Assembly: GCA_965112735.1 (NCBI GenBank)
Contig: OZ218956.1
Span: forward strand, 1,116,001-1,180,000
DNA: 64,000 nt
Direction: 5' to 3'
From: Phaeosaccion multiseriatum
Taxonomy: Eukaryota > Ochrophyta, other classes
A program made the position numbers and the translations under genes. Of the stretch, positions 22,292-34,577 are shown piece by piece (position 1 is the first letter of the stretch; the number at the start of each line of letters is the position of its first letter). The notes beneath the pieces were generated by a model. The model searched no databases. It had not been told where the DNA came from and saw nothing but the letters and a program-made list of their open reading frames with translations.

Positions 22292-25200
22292 TCAGCCAAG
22301 CTGGATCCCGCGGGCCCGGCCTTCCTGCCCAGTATGAAGCCGTTGGCGATTCCTTCCGTCGCAAAACAGGGTAAATAGGGTAGGGTAGTACATTACGTAA
22401 GGCGCAACGTTCGCTCGTATGGATTTCAGCACGGCCAATTCAGTGTGCAGCCTCAGTGGGTACGAGAGACATGAGGACACGCCCTTGCAAGACTTGGGGC
22501 TGTCCGCTGTCAGGCACGAACCTTTGATGCCCGCTGACGCGAGGGCTTTCCCGTAGTCTCCACTCCTCTCCTTCCCCCCCGGGAACACGAGCTCTGCGTA
22601 CTCACTCGTTTGCCACACCTGTGGGCCAATAGAGGGAGGGGGACAGAGAGAGAGAAAGCACGTGCATTCTCAGTCATTGTGTGGCTTTCGCGGGTACAGA
22701 GCCGCGCACTGCCTTCCGCGCTGATACAGAAAAGATGTTGACAAACAGTACGGAATCGCCTTTCTCACCCGTCCATAGCTGACGAGGAAGCGAGCTCCTT
22801 CATGCCCTTCGGCCCACCACAGGGGAAGCTTCCGCTCGTGAAGCTCGGGGTCTATGACATTGCAGACCTGTAGATAATGAAGCATGTCCGAGGAGAAGAG
22901 GGAACGGAAGTGCTGACCCGTCTGTCATACCCGAGAATAAACCAGGGAGACATGAGAGAAATCAATCGAAGACAATATACATAGAAGCATTCGCTTCCCT
23001 ACCATGCAAGCACATGAGTCTAATACAGCCCCCCCCCCTTTGTTCTCGTGCCCTTCTTATACTTTCCAGTCTCAAGCTTCCTCCCGCGGTGAGCCTCTGG
23101 GCCGCGCCCCGGATGATTCTCTCTGTGACGTGTTCGCCGCTACTGCCTCCGTCGCCGTACAGCTCCAGGTCGGCCGCGCCCTGCGCCCCGGCAGAGGGGG
23201 CAGAAGGGATGTAGGGAGGGTTGCCAAGGATGACGTCGTACACTGCTTCAGCCTCCAAGGGCCCAAACAAGTCACCCTGCAAGACCTACGGTTAGCAACC
23301 GCCGCAGTCAAACAAGTTCGTCAGACATAGTCAGATAGAGCGCAAAGGCAACATATAGAGCAGACATACAAAGACAGAATCAGGGGGGGGGAGAGGAATA
23401 GGAAAGAGACAACATTTCGTGGAAGAAGGCAACGAGCCCATCATTCAAGAGTCGAAACGGAGACTGCGGCGCGTACCCGAGCGGCGTGGCCCATTCCATT
23501 CAGCAGAGCATTGAACTTGGAGAATCGAGTTGCTCGGGGACTCAAGTCGACCAGATCCACCGAGGAGCAGACCCCTCCCTTCAGGGCCGCGATGCCTTGG
23601 ACACCGCTGCAGCGCCAACAGAGGGGGCGGAATAAAGGGGAAGGCAGGCCAGGAAGGAGAGAGGGAGAGAGTGAGGGATGGTACATACACTGTCAATGCA
23701 GAGGAAAAGCGCAAGGTGTCGAAGGTGAGCCGACTTGCCTTCCACAGCAAAGGTCCAAGCCGCGTCCAGGAAGCCGCCCCTCCTCCTCTCCCTCCGACAG
23801 GGCCACAAGGCCGAGACTGTCCACTCCGATATGCATCACGGGCTCGAAGCCGTGCGTCGAGTACGTGACGTGCGCCGGATCGGTCGCGATGATGACGTCA
23901 GCCCCCAGGGGGCACAGCTGTAGAGTTGAGGTCACTGCAACTTCCACCTCCACTTTCGACGGGGGCTTCTGTTGCTGCCCGCTACCGTCCTCCGATACGA
24001 GCACTCCCAATCGAAAGAGCGCTGCAAGGCTTGCGGAGCCAAGCAGGCCATTCACTCGGGAGAGAGGAAGCTTGAGACCGAACATGAACAGTTGAACGAG
24101 TGCAAGGAGCTCAGGGGAGACTTCTCCGCTTTGCGCTGCACTGGAGAGGAGCGCTAGAGCTTTATCACGGAGGCTTCCGGTCACGTTTTGCAATGAAAAC
24201 CCCGCTGCTCCGTCCACCTGCAGCACACAGCACGGCAGCACAAGCAAGGGGCGGAATCTACAGTGTGACGACTATACAGCCCGTGTAGAACGGAGAGGCT
24301 CCCCATGCCGTCCACTGGGTTTCCAAGCCTACCTGCAGACCTAACGCCCTCCCCATGGTTCGCACAGTATAGCCGGCACGCAACAGCGTGTTCCCGAGGC
24401 CTCCCAAGACCTCTGAGAGGGGCAACCCTCCTCCATCCGAGAGAAGGCCCGAGGAGGGAGAAAGAGAGGCTATCGGCTCCAGTGTGCGGCACAAGCTTTC
24501 ATGCGCAAATCTCTGGTTAGGAAGCATGGCGCTGGTCAGAGGCTCGCCCTTCTGGATGTCTCTACAGGGCCAAAAGACGTTGAAGCACTCGCCCGAACCT
24601 GGGTCGAACAATACCCCCATGCTGCTCCCCGCGTTGGCCGTGGAGTACATAAACAAGACGGGGGGGAAGGGCGAAGGAGATAATCCGAAGGAGGATATGA
24701 TCAGGAGAGGGGGCCGATAATGGGAGGGTCAAGGCTCCTGTGCAGTCTAACTCACCCCAAGTTAGGCCCTCTTTCGTGCTCGCCGTCCTGTCGCCCCAGG
24801 TATGGTTGGATCCTCGAACCCACTTCATCCATCACATACATAATCTCCTCACCGTCACTGACAGTGTACGAAGCCGTGACTTGCCACAGTTTGGCCAACA
24901 CCTCCTCTACGACCAAAGCATCCTGCGCCTCAGTTGATATTGCCTTGGGGGGACTCGGAGGCGCTATATCGAGAATGGCCGCGAGTCTGTCGCAGAGGCT
25001 CGGTTGAGACAGCAATTGTCTTCTCTGCTGTGCACGGAGCACATCAAGTGAGTGCGTCCCCTCCTCCTCATCTACTGAGCCCACTACTGCCGCCACCGCT
25101 TTTGCTGCAGGAGGCACAAACGACCACAGGTGATCAACGAGGAAGACATCGCCGTGCTTGGCGATGTCTCTGGTGGCCACCAAACGAGTCTGTTGCCCTG

Positions 25201-25312
25201 GTTCATCAAGCTCAGCGTACGCCACAAAGCTTCCTGCGTCGAATACATCGGATGACTTCTTCTGGATAGCGACGGGGTACAGCTCAGCCGGGACACCGCC
25301 ACGCAGAGACAT
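22292..25312 (-). CDS. SET-like plus HemK-like methyltransferase, single gene
   Basis: Exons on the minus strand: 25312-24756, 24624-24333, 24217-23739, 23606-23477, 23285-about 23063, about 22875-22769, 22618-22292. Phases close through the first five and at the last junction; the 23063 to 22875 junction is unresolved (a canonical donor gives the wrong phase). N-terminal half: LVATRDIAKHGDVFLVD and PCRDIQKGEPLT, resembling the two ends of a SET domain, though its catalytic Tyr motif is not evident. C-terminal half: helical region, then motif I LDLCCGSGVQGIA, VDLSPRATRFSKFNALLNG and the catalytic GNPPYIPS of HemK/PrmC-type N-methyltransferases. Intron 23607-23738 is GC-AG and splits the SAM-binding motif exactly. 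The HemK-like half resembles bacterial proteins with an extra N-terminal domain before the NPPY enzyme. Substrate unknown; no signal peptide. Confidence 0.65.
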
Positions 25313-25466
25313 AAGGACAAAAAGGAGGAGAGGGAGATTACTTTACATAGAGGGAGACATTAGACAGTGTGGGAGAAAAAAAACACACACCATTAAGTGC
25401 CATCTATGGTTGTCTAAAAGTAGCGTCAAAGATCGCACTCGCCAACTGTAATTTTGTTACAACTGT

Positions 25467-25506
<40 letters not shown>

Positions 25507-25663
25507 ATCTCTCTCTCTTTCTCTTATCTTTTTCTCTCTTGCGCCGCTCTTACTCTCTCGCTTTGTTACAATAACTCGCTTTGTTTTCTCGAGAGATGAG
25601 ATGGAGGAAGGGATAGGGGGTCTAAGGAGGAGGAAATAGCGGCCGACTTACGCAGCAGCGAAG
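25313..25663. promoter_or_regulatory. Divergent promoter region with (CT)n tract
   Basis: 350 bp between start codons of the SET/HemK-like gene (minus) and the first GT25-like gene (plus). It holds a CT run (about 25470-25500) and further pyrimidine-rich stretches. An untranslated first exon of the minus gene could also lie here. Confidence 0.35.
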
Positions 25664-28542
25664 ATGATCGTCACCGGCGGGTTTCTTCCTCTTCGGCGAT
25701 CACGGTTGGTGCTCCTCCTGTGGCAAGTCGTATGGCTTCATGCTCGAGAACCCACAACACTTGAAGACGTTGAGGTTCACCCTGCCGTGAAGGAGCTGCT
25801 TGGTTCCTCCACTTTGGTGGAACACGTGTACGTAACTAATCTCCAGCGTAGCGTAGATAGGCGAGCCTTCATGGAGGCACAGCTGGACGCGGCTGGAGTG
25901 AGCCCAGATCGCGTGACATGGGTTCCTGCTGTGGACGGCTCCTCATTGCACCAGGTCGCCGAAGCGGAGGGTGCGCAATTATTTGACGGTGGGGCTTCGC
26001 GATGGGCAACAGACATCGATGATGAAGGGCTTCGGATGGAGGTAGTGGCTTGGAACGAGGAGAGTTTCAACTGGATAAAGCCTGCCCAGCTCGGGTGCAC
26101 GCTTTCGCACATGATGGCGGTATACCTCGCCCATCAGGCTGGCTACGAGCGCGTATTGCTGCTCGAAGACGATGTGAGTTTCGCACCCCGAAATGTCTTG
26201 TTGGGAGAAGAGAGTATCGCTGAAGCTGTGCACTCGCTTCCCGAGGACTGGAGCTTGCTGCAGCTGGAGGCGACTATTCTGGCGCCTGGTCAGATGGACA
26301 AGATGAAGAGCCTTTACTTTGACCAAGGCTTACTGGCCACGCCTCGCTGCCCGTGCAATATGGACTCGACGCTTTCCCAGGGCACAGTGGCCATGTTGGT
26401 GCACCGGAGGGGGATGGAGAGTATCCTGGAGCGTCTGTGGCCCGGGGGTACTGATGGGACAGCTGGTGTGCCTTCCCCGGGTGGAATGACGAGCGATTTG
26501 AAGCTGTATGGGGTCTTCGATCTGCGAGCGGCACCCTTGGCAGCTGCAGACTACGCCCTCTACGGCATGCCCGGCGTATACACCATGACTCGACCTGCGT
26601 TTCTACCTCCGGAGGGATTCGACTCACTCGTTGGGAGCAAAGACACGACGCTTACAGAAGCCAGGGCTCTGGCCCTTCGCGCATTTCCAGTGGGCGCTCG
26701 GCGACTTGCAGCAGTACCCACACAGCCTCTTTCGTACGCCTCCAGTGGCTGTACCAGCGCGCGTGTGGCTGTGACATGTGTGGAGAATATCGGGTGTGTG
26801 AGTCCTGTCGAGCATGCCATTCTCGAGCCCCTCGGCGGGTATCGCGTAGCGGTTGCCACTGCGTACATGGCTCTGTGTCACCAGAAGGAGCAGAAGCAGA
26901 GATCCAACGAGGTGAGTCCAAGGACACGTACAGTGACGTCCAAACGGAGCGGAGGGGGTGCTGGTGCCGCCGAAGTTGTCACTTCTTTGGGGACCCGGTC
27001 AGATCAACACGCAGGAAGCTAGTGAGTAAGCGCCTTACTTGTTCTCCCATCTGTGTTTCTCTTGACTCGTGTGCTGTGCTCCTTGAAGAGTCCGCGTATG
27101 TATGGTGTCACCACCGCAGAGGGAAGCTTGGTCCATTTCCCGCTCCTGTCGGACGACGAGACAGACAGGAGAGCTTCTGTCAAGGAGTTTTGCACTGGAG
27201 CCGGAGAATTCTGTCGGGATGTCATTCTTGCATGGCTGGAGCAGACTATTTGGATGCTGGACGTACCAGGTGGGTGTTTGTTTCGCACCTTCCTTCCTCA
27301 CTGCTTTTGACAAGCCTGTCTGACTTAACGACTTAACTACGTAACCCTCGTGGCTGACAGACTTGCAGTCACGGTGGGTGGACCAGGATATTTGGGTTTT
27401 GGGGGAAGATTCCTTCGATCAAGGGCCGGAGTATTTCGTGTTCCGCTTCCCCAGCTCCTTCACGCTGTCGCCACAGCGGACTTTCCTCACGTCTTTGCGT
27501 GCCGAGGTGCTTGCTTTCTGCGAACGACGGCAGCAAGGCTCTGCGCACCGTGACGAGGGGACGGCCTGCACAGAGAAACTTCTCAACGACGTCAAGGCTG
27601 CTATCCTCGAGCGGGCAAAGCTGCCTGGAGACTCTCCCAGTGCTGAAGGAGAAGGAGTGCGGAAGAGCGAAGAAAAGCGAACTTTGCTGTGCCGGAGACC
27701 AAACGCGCTCTTGCCAGATCCCTTGGCAGGGCTGGCGACTGTGGCAGAAGCACAAGCGTACGCCGCTACCGCCTCGTCCGTGGCCTTGGCGAGCTACACG
27801 TCTTCTTACACGCAAGGACAGGGTACGCACGGACCCTGCTTGGGGCCGGAATGACAGATTCTTCTTTATGCTTAGTGAGCTGTCTCTGGAGCAGCCCAGT
27901 CTGCCTCGCGGGTACTTCCACGCCGCCTCTACGCAACGGGCACAGAGGCTCGGGTGGAGCTTCAGCGTGGCGCCAAGCCTGGAGAGTTCCTTCGCCTTCG
28001 AACGTGTCATCTTCCTCTACAGCCGGGATGCTGCAGGTGTCGTGTGGGCCGCGTTACGCTGGCAAATCGAAAAAGGGTTGATCTCGGAGGAGGCTGCGAC
28101 GGACGAATCTAACGTGTTATCTGAGGCTTCCAAGTACGGCGCCTACTTGCAGGACTGGCTCGTGTTCAGCCGGACACGCACAGCGGAGAACGCCATCGCC
28201 TTTGCGCACGAGGACGTTTTGGCAGAGGGAGACTTGCCCGGGACGGAGATGGCGCGCCTCGCTTCCTTCCTGGGCAACAGCTCGCACCGTCGGTCAGTCA
28301 GTCAGCGGGCCACAGTATGCTCAACACACCTTCGCCAGCGAGGAGCATTCCCTCCTGCTGCTCGTAACGAGGACGATGGTGCTGGCCATGCGAGCGGTCT
28401 AGGGCCTTTCGCAGCACAGTTCTCATCTATCATATTGCAGGAAGTCCAGCGGCCGAGGCACGCCCTGGTGACCAGCAACGAGGTACACGCTTTGCTAGTG
28501 AGAGAGGACGTGTGTGACACGAGTGAAGTGTGCCTCTCCTGA
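25664..28542 (+). CDS. GT25-like glycosyltransferase with sulfotransferase-like C-terminus
   Basis: Exon 1 (25664-26911), exon 2 (27089-27269) and exon 3 (from 27361) join in phase. ATG 25664 begins a signal sequence (RLVLLLWQVVWLHA). The GT25 part has VYVTNLQRSVDRR, GCTLSHMMAVYLAHQAGY and the metal motif RVLLLEDDVSF, as in LPS or collagen galactosyltransferases. After exon 2 a second domain follows the order seen in the gene at 28676-31895: QDIWVLGEDSF, then a sulfotransferase-like fold with LHARTG, VIFLYSRDAAGVVWAALRW and AFAHEDVLAEGD. The frame changes twice between about 27640 and 27880. An intron at about 27820-27873 repairs only the second change, so this region may hold more introns or real frameshifts. 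Product is likely luminal; acceptor unknown. Confidence 0.68.
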
Positions 28543-28675
28543 GGGCAGAACCAAGAGCCGAGCAGGAGAGCCAAGGCACAAGGAGACTGAGAGCCGAAGG
28601 GCAGAGCAGCAGCACGGGCACTTGGAGACTGAGAGAGGAAGGGGTAGGTTAAGTAGCTGAGGATTAGCACTGCGA

Positions 28676-31600
28676 TTACACCGCGGATGCTGCTTTGAAT
28701 CTCTCCAGCTGCGCGGTGACCACGCTCTTCCTCGCCACGCGAATGCACTCCTCGTGATGGAAGGCGGAGGAAGGAGAGTGCTGCTCGGCTGCATCGAAGT
28801 GAGCGTTGAGCTTCTGACAAAGCACATGAGCTAGGCTCGCACCAGGAATACTAACAAGATCGCCCACCGTCACATGCATAACCACTCCATATCTCTCGAT
28901 ATTGACATACTCGGTACTGTCGTGCTCCTCGTCGCCGCCAGCCTCGCCTGCATTATCTTCGTCCTTCCCCTGTCTCCCGCACCTCGGGTTCGTATCACGA
29001 ATGCGTTGGCACTCTGCTCGGCCAATGCCCAAAAGCTCGCAGACAGCCAAAGTCTCGTCCCCCATTTCCCCCAGCAGCTCAGCGTCGCGCTCCTCCAGTG
29101 AGTCCTGGAAACAGCCCCCCGGGTGCACAATCTCCTGCAGGACCACGCTCCCCCACTCCGCATGAAAGACCTTGGACGGGCTGAGAAAGTCCGGCGGCGG
29201 GGGCACAGCTGCATCGTCCCGACCGTCGATCACTCTCTCCGTCTCCTGCTTGGTCAGATGCGCTCGACAGTTGTCTGCTCGCTCCGCCACCATATCTGGA
29301 TCTGCTTCTCCCAGGAAGACCGCCACCCGCCGCATCTGCTTCCCTGCATTGGCCAACACGTCCTCGTAGGCCATTGTCATGTGGTCAGCAGCGTTATGAT
29401 TCCCCTGATACCGCACCCACTCTCGCAAGTGAGCCCCGTAGGCTTGGGCTTCGACTCTCACTTGAGTGGAGGTCCGAATACTCTGCGGAACCCTTTCCCC
29501 AGCCATGACGCGATACCGAATGGCGGAGAGAACTACCGCCGCCGAATCTCTGCGGTAGAGATAGATTACTCGCCTGTGTACGTACGCTTCTTTGAAGGCA
29601 TGGCTGTGGTAGAAGCTCCACCCCCTCCCTTCCGAGAGGGGGAAGTAAAAGTTTCGGGTCAGGCTGGGCTGCTGCAGTGCCAGCTCAGTCAGCATGCGAG
29701 TGAAGTGACTTCCCGTCCTCCCATGGCTCAGCATGGCGACATCAGGACCGTTGTCCCCCCAATAGGCTATACCGTCCTCTTTCGAGGGTGCGCTGTCCAA
29801 CGCGAGGGGCAGGGAAGGTCGGGGACAGCCCGACCACTGCGGAATGGCTTCAGTGCTCCCCGTTTCTTCAACAACCGCCCTCTCCACTATTGCGGCACGA
29901 AGCTTGGTTCGGATCTCTTCAACGCACTTCGTGGCTTCCTCTGACGAGGTTGTCCTCCGCTGGCAGAACGTCAACACACTTCCTGGCCCAGCAGTGTAGA
30001 GACTATCAAAGAGTCTCTCTCGCAAGGCTCTTTCCGTGCCGCCGCCCCCTTGTTCTCCCAGAGCCGACAGTCGGGGAAACTGATATACAAAGTACCTCGG
30101 GGCCGAGAGGGTCCTGTGCAGCACCCAGACGTCTTGCTCCCAGCGGCGAAGTCTCCATTCTACGCGGAGAAGTGAGAGAAAAAAGAGGCGAAAGGTCGCT
30201 TAGTGTGAGAAACTCGAAGAGTGGGACTGCTACTTGGCCTAGCAGATCTTGCTTACCCTGCATGTCCCTCGCTCGGTGGGGCAGTTGCGTCCGTAAGTCC
30301 TCAATAGAGCCGTCCGTGCCGTGTGGAAACAATGTCGGTACATTGCTCTTCTCCCGCGCTCCAGTTGCATCTGGGGCTTGCGCCTCGTCCCCGGTAGGAA
30401 GGTCGCTTATTGAGAGGGTGTCAGGGACACGAAGAAAAGTGCCCCACGGCGTCTGCACAGCTACACTTGCTGTGGCGTTGGCAAAAGCCAGCGTCGTCTC
30501 CTACGCGAAAGCGAGTGGGGAGCAGCGATGGGAACGAAACGGTTCGAAGTTCTGGTGTTGCAGCCTAGCTAGTTGACAGGGCTTCTGTGCTCCCTTCGCC
30601 CGCTCGCTCGCACCTACCTGCTGGCACCGCGCAAGGAAATGGGCGGCTCTGACGGCGGCATGCTCTGAGGCAGGCTCCAGCAGTGCCCACTCGGCAACTG
30701 TCACAAAGCCCCTCGCCTCCGTACTGTACGTCCACACAGGCGCAGGCACTCTCCCGCAGTCTGCCTCCACGTGGGATGGAGTACGTCTCCACACTTGTCC
30801 CCCACCCTCTTCAGCTGCTGAGCCTCGAGTTATGGAAGTCATGCCCGGCGGTCCAAAGATGGGTCGAGTCAGCATGTACACTCCTTCCAGCCCATGTATG
30901 GCGTCTTGTACGCGAGTGGTAGGCATTTCCCGAAGGTCCAAGACACCGTTAAAGACATCCATATTGTCCGCCGCCCTGTCAAAGGAAGGCCACAGGCGCC
31001 TGACAATCCCCTCAATGCCCCTTCTGTGCACCACCAATGCTGCCGTGTCCAAGGGGAGTAGCGCGTCAGCCGTACAGGGGCAACGCGGCGTGGCCAGGTA
31101 GCCATCCTGGTCTAAGCGCTTCATATGCTGCACCTGCTCTGCTGATGCGCCCGCCACCTGGGCCAGTCCGAGCAAGCTCCAGTCCTCAGGCAGAGAGGAC
31201 ACTGCGCGTCCCACGTGGCCTGCAGCCTGTACAACTGCTCCAGCAGCAGCTGTAAAGTCCTTCAGCTGAGGCGTTTCCATGACGAGCACTGTCTCATGGC
31301 CAGCTTTGAAGGCCGTGCACGCGGCCTTGAGCAGAGTCAGAGTGCGAGCGAGGTGATGCCGCTCCTGGGCCTCGTCAATCTTCGCCCCCGAAGCCTCCTC
31401 GTCACCTCCTGCCCAGTCCTGCTGCGGAAGACCGTCCACTTTCCCCAGTTCCCAAGCAAGAACGCGCATAGTAGTCCCATTCGCGTTCTCCACGGCCCAC
31501 TGGCCCACACCGGCAGAGGTGGTCTCGCGACGAAGCGCAGAGGGTCCAACGCCCTCTACCCATGTCACTTGCGTCTTATTGGTATCAATTCCTGCAGCCA

Positions 31601-31895
31601 CAAGCCCCTTCTCAGTATCTTCTTTGTTCCTTTCATCTGTGCATGTACTACTACTACTACTACTACTACTACACACCAAGATGATGTGCTCCACCAACTC
31701 CACCCGCGTTTCCTGCAGCAGCCTGAGGGATGTACCCCGCCCTTCTGCATAGTCTTCCAGTGCCACCTGCTGAAGCTCCGGCTGTTCTGAAGGTCGTAGC
31801 AGACCACTTTCGCATGTCTCAGCTGATTCTTGCGCAGTGCTCCTCCCAGCGCCACCAAGAAGTAGCAACAACAGCACAAGGCGCACAGAAAACAT
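28676..31895 (-). CDS. GT25-like/sulfotransferase-like paralogue with lost catalytic motif (1001 aa)
   Basis: Exons 31895-30618, 30500-30257 and 30159-28676 sum to 3006 nt and close in phase. A signal peptide (RLVLLLLLLGGAG) opens it. It lies tail-to-tail with the gene at 25664-28542 and matches it along its length: SSLPEDWSLL, YLATPRCPC, VVHRRG, LDLRE and YMLTRP. Where the sister gene has the GT25 metal motif LLLEDDV, this one has LVMETPQ, and the preceding G(C/T)..H signature is gone, so the first domain is probably not an active transferase. The C-terminal domain looks complete: MLSHGRTGSHFTRML (P-loop-like PAPS site), VIYLYRRDSAAVVLSAIR (3'-phosphate-binding Arg and Ser) and a long helical tail. 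It may act as a sulfotransferase-like partner. This is inferred from motifs only. Confidence 0.65.
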
Positions 31896-32261
31896 TTTTC
31901 ACAGCCTTCTCAACTACATCCAAGCCGAGCTGCTTCAGCGGGCTTCCTGTGGGCCCAGGTAGCATGAAGTGGCCCTACGCGCAAGGCTACAGCACTGTAA
32001 GGCTTAAAAGAGGGAAAAAGGGTAATCGAAAAAGGGTGGAGACGTTAAAAACTTTTGTCCGACGACAAAAATGATGATGTGTAGGCCCCAGCCAGCCACC
32101 CGAGAGAAGAAGGAGAGGAGAGAGTGAAGCCCTCGTCATTATGTGTGAATAAAGATTATTCCCCCCCCTTTAAAAAGGGTGAGTCATACTTATCAAGCAA
32201 GAATGGCATCATCACGAAGAGGGAGATGGAGATGACAAACTACGTATATCATGGTCGTGCT

Positions 32262-34256
32262 CTAAACAGGTTGTTGTTCAACCTCCCCTACTGTGTGAAA
32301 GCGAATGGCAAGCGGTGGTGCTGATATAATATCCCCACTTTGCTGAGCGGAACCCTTCGCCCCGCTCCCTTCTTTGGAACCAAGCACGGCGGCCACCACG
32401 GACAGTAGAGACGCTGTGGACTTTTGATCCTCATCGCCGGCCCCTCCACCTCCACTCCAACCTCGCTGCTGAACCTTGCCTAGCTCCAGTACCGGAATAG
32501 ACTGCTGTAGGAGAGCATGTGAAACGAGCTCGTCAAGCCCCTCCTTGCCCTCCCCCTGCCTGGGCCCCGTGAGAAGCACAACGTCTGCTTCTCCAAGAAG
32601 AGCTACGGCAGACTCCACCAGTGGTGATGGTGATGAGGACGACGGCGCTGAAAAAGAGGAGGGGGGCTCCATCTGCTGAGCGCCAGCATGGCCATTGCTG
32701 CCGTCACCTTCGCGGCCGCCTCGCAGGTCCGCGTGGGGAAGCGTAGGCTGCCACGGCGATGGAAGCAAACTCCACAGATTGTACGCTGCAAAGTCCACGG
32801 CCCCGGACCCTTGTCGCTCGAGGAGGACGGCCCACACCGCATCGAGAAGCGCGCTGCGCATGGGCGTTTGCTCGGCATGGCCGGCGGGAGGGGTCACCGG
32901 AGCAAAGACGAGGATGACCTTGAGCGCGGGTGTGGGCTCCGCTCCTTGTCGGGCAGGGCCGGTGGGTTGCGAGGCTCTGCTTGTACCGGATGCTGGTGGT
33001 TCCCGCTGCGAGGACTGACGCAGGAGGAACGCCATGCCCTTGTGCAGCTGGCTTGCGTAGTACCAGTGGTCCCAAACGGGGCTGTGTAAGAGCTCGCGGA
33101 GGTTAGCATTGTCTGGTTCAATCTCAACGGGCACTCCTGTCGCCCTGTGTAAAGACATGGAGCAGCATTGAAGACGAGAGGCAGAATAAGACACGAATCA
33201 AAGGGCAAGAACACGGGACCACGGAACGCAAGTCCATGTTCGGCTCCAGAAGGGCGAAAAAGCGTTCCACGCATCCCAGACGTGATTATTGTCGACTAGC
33301 CCTCTTCCTCGACTGACTGACCTTGCCTCCAGGACCGCTCTTTCTCCTCCGCCTCCCTCCAGACACGGCAGGTAGAGCGTACCGCACTGCAGCATGAGAT
33401 CAATAAGTTGTGTCATAGACACCTGTCCCTCGCGGACCTCCACTCCGCCCTCTCTCAGAGCCTTGACAATGCCTTCCGAAGACCCGTCTTGAGCGACATT
33501 CCCAATGGCTAGGCGACGGCCAGCCTTGTTCAACAACAGGAGGGGTCTTTTGGCGTCAACCATTCGACCCACGAAGATGTAGTCACACGCAGGACGCTCC
33601 TCATCAGCAGTCTCCCGCCGCCGCTCTCGCAGCCCAGAGCTGAGCTTTCTTCTCCTCTCCGGAGAGAACGGGACCGTGATACTGCTTATCCCAAATGCGT
33701 GAAAGAGGGCCGGATGTGACGTCACCAACGGGCGGTGGGCCTTATACCACTCCGTCTCGTAGAAGAGCACGTCGTAAAAGTGCAAGGCCTCTTGCGAGGG
33801 TGGAGGCCGCACGCCCGAAATTGCCAGAGCCTTGGGGACGGGCACATCGGCCAGGTAGGCGCGCACGAACTCGTCCACAGCCCACTCCCAGTCGGATTTG
33901 ACCAAAATCAGGGCGTAGCGGCTGAACCTCTCTTGCAGATTCAGGTCCGTGGGTAACTGCCCTTGCCAGTCCTCCAGATTGATCCAGTCAACCGAGAAGG
34001 AAAGACCGTCCAGCAGAGCCATTGCGGCCACGAAACCCACCTCAAAAGAGTCGATGGACACATCGGGAGGACGGTAGTGGACCACGGCCACTGAAGGCAA
34101 GGAATCCTCTCCTGTGCCTGCTCCTTCTGCCCGACCTGTCACTGTACAAGGAAGATCAAAGCCCTGCCAACAGTTGCTCGTCCGAAGATCATTTGCACCT
34201 GCGGCTCCAGCAAAGACAACAATGAATGCAACCCGTAGAGCAAAGGAGAAGAACAT
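32262..34256 (-). CDS. Secretory GT-B glycosyltransferase (605 aa)
   Basis: Two exons, 34256-33322 and 33144-32262, close in phase (1818 nt). The N-terminus is a signal peptide (FALRVAFIVVFAGAAG). The chain resembles GT4/GT1-type transferases: an acceptor half with VAVVHYRPPD, then a donor half starting YIFVGRMVDAKRPLLLLNKAG, a short ML..CGTLYLPCLEGG stretch and, after the intron, GVPVEIEPDNANLRELL. The last 200 residues are Ser/Pro/Gly-rich linkers and a second Rossmann-like piece (VILVFAP). It is the last member of the secretory cluster and is divergent with the hydrolase gene at 34410. Donor sugar unknown. Confidence 0.65.
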
Positions 34257-34409
34257 TTCGACTACATCATAGGAAGAGGAATGAGGAGGACAGAAAAAGG
34301 GAGAAGGTCATCTCCCCTCAAGTGTTGGTTCTCCGCAGCAGCTTCCACCTGGCAGCGTCCTTCGCTCCTTTTCTTCCTTCCCTCCCTCCTCCTGAATCTT
34401 TCCCATTTA
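34257..34409. promoter_or_regulatory. Bidirectional promoter interval
   Basis: Only 153 bp lie between the start codons of the glycosyltransferase (minus) and the hydroxyisobutyryl-CoA hydrolase (plus). The interval must hold both core promoters and 5' leaders. No TATA element is evident. Confidence 0.4.
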
Positions 34410-34539
34410 ATGGCGTGGACGCCAGCAGCAGCCGCTGCAGCTCGTCGGATACGACACATAGCCTCTTGCCTCAGCGCATCAGGCGGGGGAGCAGCAGGAG
34501 TGCCACTCACTGGCACTGCGACCTTCAACAAGTGCTCAA

Positions 34540-34577
<38 letters not shown>

